DNA of 64,000 nucleotides from Aphis gossypii. Its lineage: Eukaryota; Arthropoda; Insecta; Hemiptera; Aphididae. Under the pieces are notes generated by a model. That model was given only the letters and a program-made list of their open reading frames with translations. It was not told where the DNA came from and did not search any database. Of this stretch, positions 58,338-64,000 are shown one piece after another. The stretch lies in NCBI RefSeq assembly GCF_020184175.1, contig NC_065531.1, positions 88,940,604-89,004,603 of the forward strand, given 5' to 3'. Made by a program: the position numbers and the translations under genes. Every line of letters starts with the position of its first letter. Positions within the stretch are counted from its first letter, which is position 1.

Positions 58338-59333
58338 TTATTTCTTTAATTTACATGTGTCACAAAACCAATATTTCCCATTTTGTTTTAATTTAACGCA
58401 GTCCATATGATGCCAAATTAAACAAGAGTCACACAATATGGAATTTTGATCAGCTCCTATGTCATTATTACATAATGGGCATACCCAGGTAATATTCTTT
58501 TTTTTTTGTTTAAGTACAGCAATAATTTTTTTCCATGCATCATTGGAGCAGTATGACTTCACAGTGTTTATATCAACCTCATTTTCTATAATCCCATTAA
58601 ACACATCTGAATAGTGTTTAATATCTTTGCTTTGAATTAAATACTTATCTTTTCTCACCTTGTTGACAACTGTTTTGTTTGTGAGCCATTCTATTATTAA
58701 GTTTTCTTTATGCAAATAATTATGTGCATTATAAGGAATTGGTTAATTTATTTTGAATTGGGTAGTTTAATTTTGAGTTAAAACTCTCAAGCCTATTATT
58801 TGTGGTATTTAAAAAGTTACCACTTTGAAAAGTTAAACCAGTGACCCATTCTTCGCGGATATCATGCCAATTCTTCTCAAAGTACATTTTGACTTGATGG
58901 GGAGCTTGACTTAAAAAAATGGTATGTATCTCTTGGTATTCTTTTTCATTTTTACAGTAGCATAACTGTTCAATAAACTTTTTGCTACTATCTCGTTCAT
59001 CTGGCGTTATACCTAATTTTTCGCAGGTGATTTCTCTGTTAAATGTGCGCAGAGTGTGGAAAAGGCAAATCACAAGACGAGAGGTTGGAAACAATGATTT
59101 GATAACAGAACGCTCTTTTAAATCTTTATCTGTAATAAATACTCTTGTATTTGAACAGGCTGGATTACATTCTTTGAACTTATTAAAGAACCATTGTAAC
59201 GTTTCTCTCTGTTCATTTACTAGCAATCCAAGAGCAGCTATCTCACTCTGGCCATTACCATCCTCAATTAATAGCACATACAATGGGATTCTCATATCCA
59301 CCAGCTTGTATGTAGCATCAGCACAAACCATCA
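58338..59333 (-). pseudogene. MULE transposase (ZSWIM-like) with PHD-like end, deleted
   Basis: The first block (58729-59333) starts MVCADATYKLVDMRIPLY and has VFITDKDLKERSVIKSLFP (catalytic Asp region), FHTLRTFNREI and NTTNNRLESFNSKL. The second block (58338-58715) has WVCPLCNNDIGADQN, CDSCLIWHHMDC and WFCDTC, a PHD-type finger. Between them the frame changes and the SWIM zinc-finger region is missing. The first block lacks its N-terminus: a run of about 19 A (plus strand) at 59333-59351 abuts it, then repeat copy B. So both an internal and a 5' deletion are present. Confidence 0.7.
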
Positions 59334-59351
59334 AAAAAAAAAAAAAAAAAA

Positions 59352-60487
59352 TTGTGCGCGACAATCGACCATTATTTGTTCGCCGTCCGGTGTGCTCTTA
59401 AATGGTACGGAATAGAGTCTACAATAATTAATCTACGTGTTGTATATTTTATTTTATCGCTGTCGCCAAAGTTCTGTTCTGTTGACCGTTGTCTACGTGT
59501 ACATTTTTGGTATTACAACCACGTGTTCAAGGTGATCGTAGAAAGAGAGACGGTTCGTGCGGACAAACAATAATTTTGTCTATTTATTTAATGGCCATAT
59601 TACAATAGTGCCTACGCGTTATTATTACGATAAATGTAATGGCTTATGTTTTGACCTTGCATTAATAATTGTAACGGCGATCGTTGAAACGAGGCTGTTG
59701 TCGACAGCGGTGACTAAAACGCCGTTTTGTTTATTTTATGTGAATAAAATATAATACGCACGAATTCGAGTAATAATTCACTGCTATTTTGACAGCGCAT
59801 TTGCAAGGATTATTATTATTCGTGTTTTCATTATTAAAACACGTGGTATCTAAAGCTTAAAAAAAAAAAAAAATTAAAATACCAACGTCAAATTGAGGTT
59901 TTATACAGATAGAAAACACACGTGTTAACTACCCATACAACATTTTAATTAAAAAATGAGTTATATGGTTAACAAAAAAACACTGTACAAAATCTCTATA
60001 ATTAATACAAGTTATTTAATTTAGCTTGGAGTATACTCATAGTGTGTACTTTAAATTCATAATATAAAATGGGAATGTATATATTTACTCTCATAAAAGA
60101 CATGTTGAATATAAAGTATGTCAAGTGTAAAGATCGTAAACACTGAAAATGTATTAACCAAACATGTCAAGGTACCAGTGCTACAACTAGCTCATAATAT
60201 ATTTTTTATAAATCATTAATCTATTATGTACAAAAATTAGAAAATGTGAACAAGAAATTATGTAATGAGTCTACAGTTGACTTATACACAAAATTCTTGG
60301 AAATTTACCATCAAAAGTACTATCAAAGTTATTTACTTTATAAATTGATTTCAATTATTAATTGTCTATTTTATAAAAAAAGCTGTTATTGTCGCTTTAT
60401 TGGCTATTCACTAGTGATTGAAGCATTAGTTATTGTCATTCCTAGTTGGAAGGGTCAAAAAATAAGAACTCGACTGTTGAGTTTACT
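59352..60487 (+). repeat. 1.13-kb direct repeat, copy B
   Basis: Matches 55582-56721. Its first base follows directly on a long A run, while copy A follows unique AT-rich DNA. This suggests that copy B (or the pseudogene end) was joined here by insertion. The first shared frame is longer in B (59352-59573). Confidence 0.8.
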
Positions 60488-61288
60488 CTTATGTTCCTAA
60501 TTAATTTATTGATAATATGTTCAGTGATAAACGATCAAAATTCTGTTCAAAGAATCATTTTGAATGAAAAAACATAAGAAGGTTCAACAAAAATAATATA
60601 CTTTGTTAAGCATTCTACCGGCCAGACTATTGTATATAAAAATTGAATTTACACACAAAAGAGCTTATAGATGCTATGATATCTCAGTCAGCTACACAAA
60701 TCAATCTTTTGGAAAGTGTTTTGTTGATTACCTTGTTATAATATTATTAAATTCAAATTCAGACAGTCGATAAGAAAAATGTTTTCAATGGTAATACTTG
60801 GAAAAAAAGAAATAGTTTGTAGATAACTTTACTCTGAATAATTGCATCTCATTTTAATAATCTTTATGTAATTTAATTAAAATTTAAATGTATTTTTTGT
60901 ATTTATTCATTTGTTGTACTATATACAAAATGTCAACAAAAGAATGTTAACTTAACTATGCTTACAGGAGTAGTATCTATATATTTTATTATTGTAGATA
61001 ATAAATATTAAAAATAAATAATTCGATGTTATACTTACCAAGCTAAATACAATAATATGATGTATAGTTATATTACTCTAAAGGGAAGTATCTACACTAC
61101 TTGGTCTATAATACTATGAATAATTGTGGCTCAATAAATTTAGAGTGATAATTGCTGTTATAGCTTTAAAATAATTGAATAGTTCCAATTACTATAACCT
61201 CCATAGAATATCTTAGTATTATAAAATAATATAATTATAATTCAAGACAACAAGTAATATTTAATTAAACTTGTTTGTTATTTTTCAG
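60488..61288. other. AT-rich stretch without a gene
   Basis: No ORF or repeat recognised, apart from short tails after repeat copy B. Confidence 0.5.
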
Positions 61289-61353
61289 AAGGTTCGTTGG
61301 GGCAACCCCGTTGAGTAGGAGCTACCTCCATTCAACAAGTTGTAGTAAGGTTA
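61289..61353 (-). other. Structured 3' tail of virus-like ORF
   Basis: Read on the minus strand after the stop. Two hairpins can be drawn: gttga.ggag.gtag.ctcc.tcaac as a two-part stem, then gggg-ttg-cccc. The tail ends aacgaacc just before AT-rich host-like DNA. Compact folds ending in ACC resemble tRNA-like 3' ends of some plus-strand RNA viruses; this is only a resemblance. Confidence 0.35.
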
Positions 61354-62369
61354 CTACTTCTTCTTGTTGGAGGCACCTCCGCGCGCCCGGCGTGCGACGG
61401 AATCTTTATTCCTAAACGCACTGCTGCTGGCGCCAAGCGCCCCGAGGTCGTGTGACCCGGGTGCACGTTTGACACCAACGGCTGGCGTGACAATCGTCAC
61501 AACCTTAGTCGCCACCTCCGGCTGACCGGAGGGAGGGACTTGCAGGAGGCATACAAACTCATATGCCTCAAGCGCCGCAAGGGCGGCGGACCAGATGATA
61601 TCTGTCCGTTTGCCACCGTTGCTCTGTACGAAGCCTACATAAGACTTCAGTACTGCAGCAGCGCGGTCAGTTTTTGTGTCGCTACTTTCACGACCAGCTT
61701 GAACACGTTTGAACTGCCCTTCCGGTTTAACAACCAGATAGAGTCAGGACTTACGTAGGCAGAACGTTTTGCCGCGGTCAAGCCAAACTGACTGAGCTCC
61801 TCCTCTGTTTTGCAGGCGAGTGTGCAAGAGAGATCTTCTCGAATCACAGCACACAGCTGGAGGTAGGAGCCAGGGAGTGCAGCGGTACCCTCATGGACAA
61901 CAACGTTCCGAGGGCCGTTCACTGCTGCACCCTTTGACTGTTTGAACTTCGCGTGAGCAGCTTCGACCCAGGAGTCGAAGGCTTCCGCAGAAGTCCAGTC
62001 TACCACCGGACCTTCCGGGGATAGATTTTCAGACAGGTCAACGCATCTCAACAAACCGCTCGCCGCCAAAGCGGGCAAACCCTTGTTAACCATGCGTTGC
62101 GCACTGGCAAACTCATCCGCAGTCATGTTATCGACACGGTCGATGACCTTTCTGCGGGTGATCTTGCAGACCACGCGGGCGAGCTCGCCCGCCGGTCCTT
62201 CCGACGTCAGAGTCCGGAGCGCCTTCGTCAGAAATTTCTGACGAGCGAGCGCCTCCGGCGTCTGAGGGACGGAAGCAGTGCGGCCGGCCCCACCGTCAGC
62301 GGGTTTTTCACCAATGGATATCTTCTTATTGCCAAATTGTAATAACATATCTGCTGGAAAATTGGCCAT
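61354..62369 (-). pseudogene. Virus-like GC-rich ORF (capsid/nucleoprotein candidate)
   Basis: From a start at 62369 (MANFPADMLLQFGNKK) the frame is open to about 61650. One single-base slip near 61655 leads into a frame open to TAG at 61354 (ending GGASNKKK). Total about 338 residues. The first part is Ala/Leu-rich and helical (LARQKFLTKALRTL, ADEFASAQRMVNKGLPALAA); the end is basic. GC content and codon use differ sharply from every neighbour. The frame also stays open 48 codons upstream into AT-rich DNA, which I exclude. No enzyme motif. It is most likely an integrated RNA-virus structural gene; the virus family is not recognised. Confidence 0.45.
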
Positions 62370-62519
62370 TATTACAAAAAAACTCATATTTTGATAAATT
62401 TGTGTTAAAAGTATCCGGTCTTTGATGTTTAAAATATAAAATCGGAACCTTTCCATCCTTTTTGTTGTTTCATGCGTTCTACCTATAGTTGAACACTTTA
62501 AAGTCATTTTCATGTTGCT

Positions 62520-63300
62520 TAGTTAAATTTTCATTTATTTATAATTTCTTTTGAAGTTGTATAATCCAGTGTAGATGAGAGTCAAGGGCCATTCTTAGAT
62601 ATTAGCTGAATCTTTTTGTGGGGTTGGTGATTGATTCAGTACCATTTGTATGTTTTTCTGTTTGTGAAACCTGGTTATAGTTTACTGGCAATTGGTAATT
62701 TTTGGTATTGGTTTTATTGTTGCTTAAAGTAGTGAGTAAATCTAAATTATTTTCATGTTCTCATATTTTATTCTTTGACATCTCATGTAAAACATTGGAA
62801 TCCAGAAAGGTCTCCGTTGAGAGTGGGTGCAACCTGGTTGGCCTATGTATACTTACATCAGAATCATATTTTTCATTAGAGAAGGAGTCTTCGGTCTACC
62901 ATGTTTTCTCTATCACCTTACTCATACTCTTCTGAACAGAATCCTATAAATAAAACGTTTAAGTGTTAATGTAGTAGAATAAATTTAGCAAAATTAAAGC
63001 GTGTTAATTTGGGGGGGGGGGGGGTTAGCGTCAATTGGTGGTTTTATAAAGTAAATGAAAAAAATAATAATAAAAAAAAGGTAATAAGGGCATTGTATTT
63101 GAGTGTGTAAATGATGGTAATTGAATGCCCTGTCTGCATTACATTATTTTGCTACAATATATTGTTAGATTGACGTGAAACTATGTATTTAGTTTTGCAT
63201 GTATAAATTGAAGTTTTACTCACCTTCTTCGTCGACAGATGTGTTATATTTGAATATTAGATGACTTGGTGTTATGAGTCGATGAACATTATTAATTACG
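62520..63300. other. AT-rich stretch, possible gypsy gag remnant
   Basis: The minus strand shows short open pieces of hydrophilic text but no Gag or zinc-knuckle motif. A run of 14 G lies at 63011-63024, unusual in this AT-rich DNA and prone to length error. Confidence 0.35.
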
Positions 63301-64000
63301 ATCTGATTTACTCTTTACACAAGTTATGAAACATTATAGATATACTATAGATATTGTCCAGTTCTCCTGGTGTCTTCGATATTGACGTCGTGTGCCTTGA
63401 AGCGTTGAGGTTGGCGATGTTTTTTTTTTTTACTTCAAACTTGTATACTGTGTGGGCGTTGTGGTTTTTATGAGCGTTATCCCCACTACATGATGTCATC
63501 TGGCGCATGTTAAATGTTGAGCATCTTTCAACTAAAATTAAACAATATTTTTCCAATGCATTTCTGTTTTTGGATTACACCTCGCGGTCGTCATACCGCT
63601 GGTGGTAGTAGCATACTAGGTGCGTGTCTGCGCTTTTCAAACATCGGTATTTAATCCTTCTAAATTAAACATGTACTTTTATGTGGATTAATTCATACAC
63701 GTAAAAGAGACTCACGTTCGAACACGCATGTTTAATGTTAAGCGTTTTTCACCTAAAATTAAACAATATTTTTCCAATATTTCTAAAATATTTTGTGGAT
63801 GTATTTCATTTATATTCATACTTGAGAAATATAGCTTTGTTTTTATATTATTATTTAAAGTCATTATCTTATCTCCATAATCTATATGAGCATTATTTTT
63901 GATTAAAAAATCATTTCTTAATATTATTGGGCTTGAAAGGTTTTTGACTGTATATGTTAAAATATGAAATATGTGATTTTCGATAGTTAATTCAATGTGT
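63301..64000 (-). pseudogene. Ty3/gypsy protease-region fragment, partly duplicated
   Basis: At the window end the minus strand encodes NLSSPIILRNDFLIKNNAHID and YGDKIMTLN, the C-terminal part of a retropepsin, followed by ILEKYCLILGEKRLTLNMR. The last words recur at about 63529-63556 (MEKYCLILVERCSTFNMR) in a second, diverged copy that leads into 82 open codons. So the segment after protease is duplicated with a spacing of about 222 bases. The element continues beyond the window. Confidence 0.5.

Noticed and set aside
62370..62513. Upstream extension of the virus-like ORF
   Set aside because: Base composition changes to AT-rich before the Met at 62369; the extra 48 codons are probably chance.

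Overview
This window looks like a repeat-dense stretch of an aphid-type hemipteran genome. It is about 70% AT, has short introns with GT..AG ends, carries many old transposons, and has a 100-base assembly gap at 14709-14808. I see no host housekeeping gene, rRNA, tRNA or CRISPR array. Naming aphids is inference from sequence style and from the mix of transposon families.

Layout. 1-3700: AT-rich repeats and a GC-rich patch with a 30-bp inverted repeat. 3718-7004: a cut-and-paste element with a spliced integrase-type transposase inside about 185-205-bp terminal inverted repeats (TIRs). 8.4-8.75 kb: a MITE. 9.4-10.3 kb: a FLYWCH/MULE fragment. 10.28-14.40 kb (minus): a truncated Ty3/gypsy element with a 5' LTR and a tRNA-Ser-type primer site. 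15.3-18.15 kb (minus): a decayed P-type transposase split by a probable solo LTR. 18.3-20.5 kb: an exonuclease-like ORF and an unrecognised spliced ORF.

20.9-36.2 kb is a three-level nest. A Ty1/copia element is split by a pogo element (22524-35183, TA duplication). The pogo transposase gene is itself split by a complete env-bearing Ty3/gypsy provirus (24932-34539, identical 374-bp LTRs, AGTG duplication). 36.2-41 kb: a viral/Polinton-like polymerase fragment, the C-terminal part of an hAT gene and a long P-type transposase (469 aa open).

41.4-51.5 kb is a second nest. A minus-strand glycoprotein of the chuvirus/Pao-envelope type is split by a nearly complete PIF/Harbinger element (41812-45612, CTG duplication). 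It is flanked by a second, deleted Harbinger (46421-48599, TAA) and a Tc1/mariner-group DD82E element (48731-50824), followed by an LTR-like stretch with a tRNA-Leu-type primer site. A second DD82E element lies at 51800-53903.

54-64 kb: a BED-finger exon, a GC-rich block, a 1.13-kb direct duplication flanking a small spliced RGG/zinc-knuckle gene and a MULE-PHD pseudogene, a GC-rich virus-like ORF (61354-62369) with a structured 3' tail, and the start of another Ty3/gypsy pol on the minus strand.

The best candidates for something new are the GC-rich virus-like ORF at 61.3-62.4 kb, the transposon-interrupted glycoprotein gene, the antisense ORF between env and the 3' LTR of the young provirus, and the three-exon RGG/zinc-knuckle gene. 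Many frame breaks, in otherwise fresh elements too, fall in homopolymer runs, so some may be consensus errors rather than mutations.
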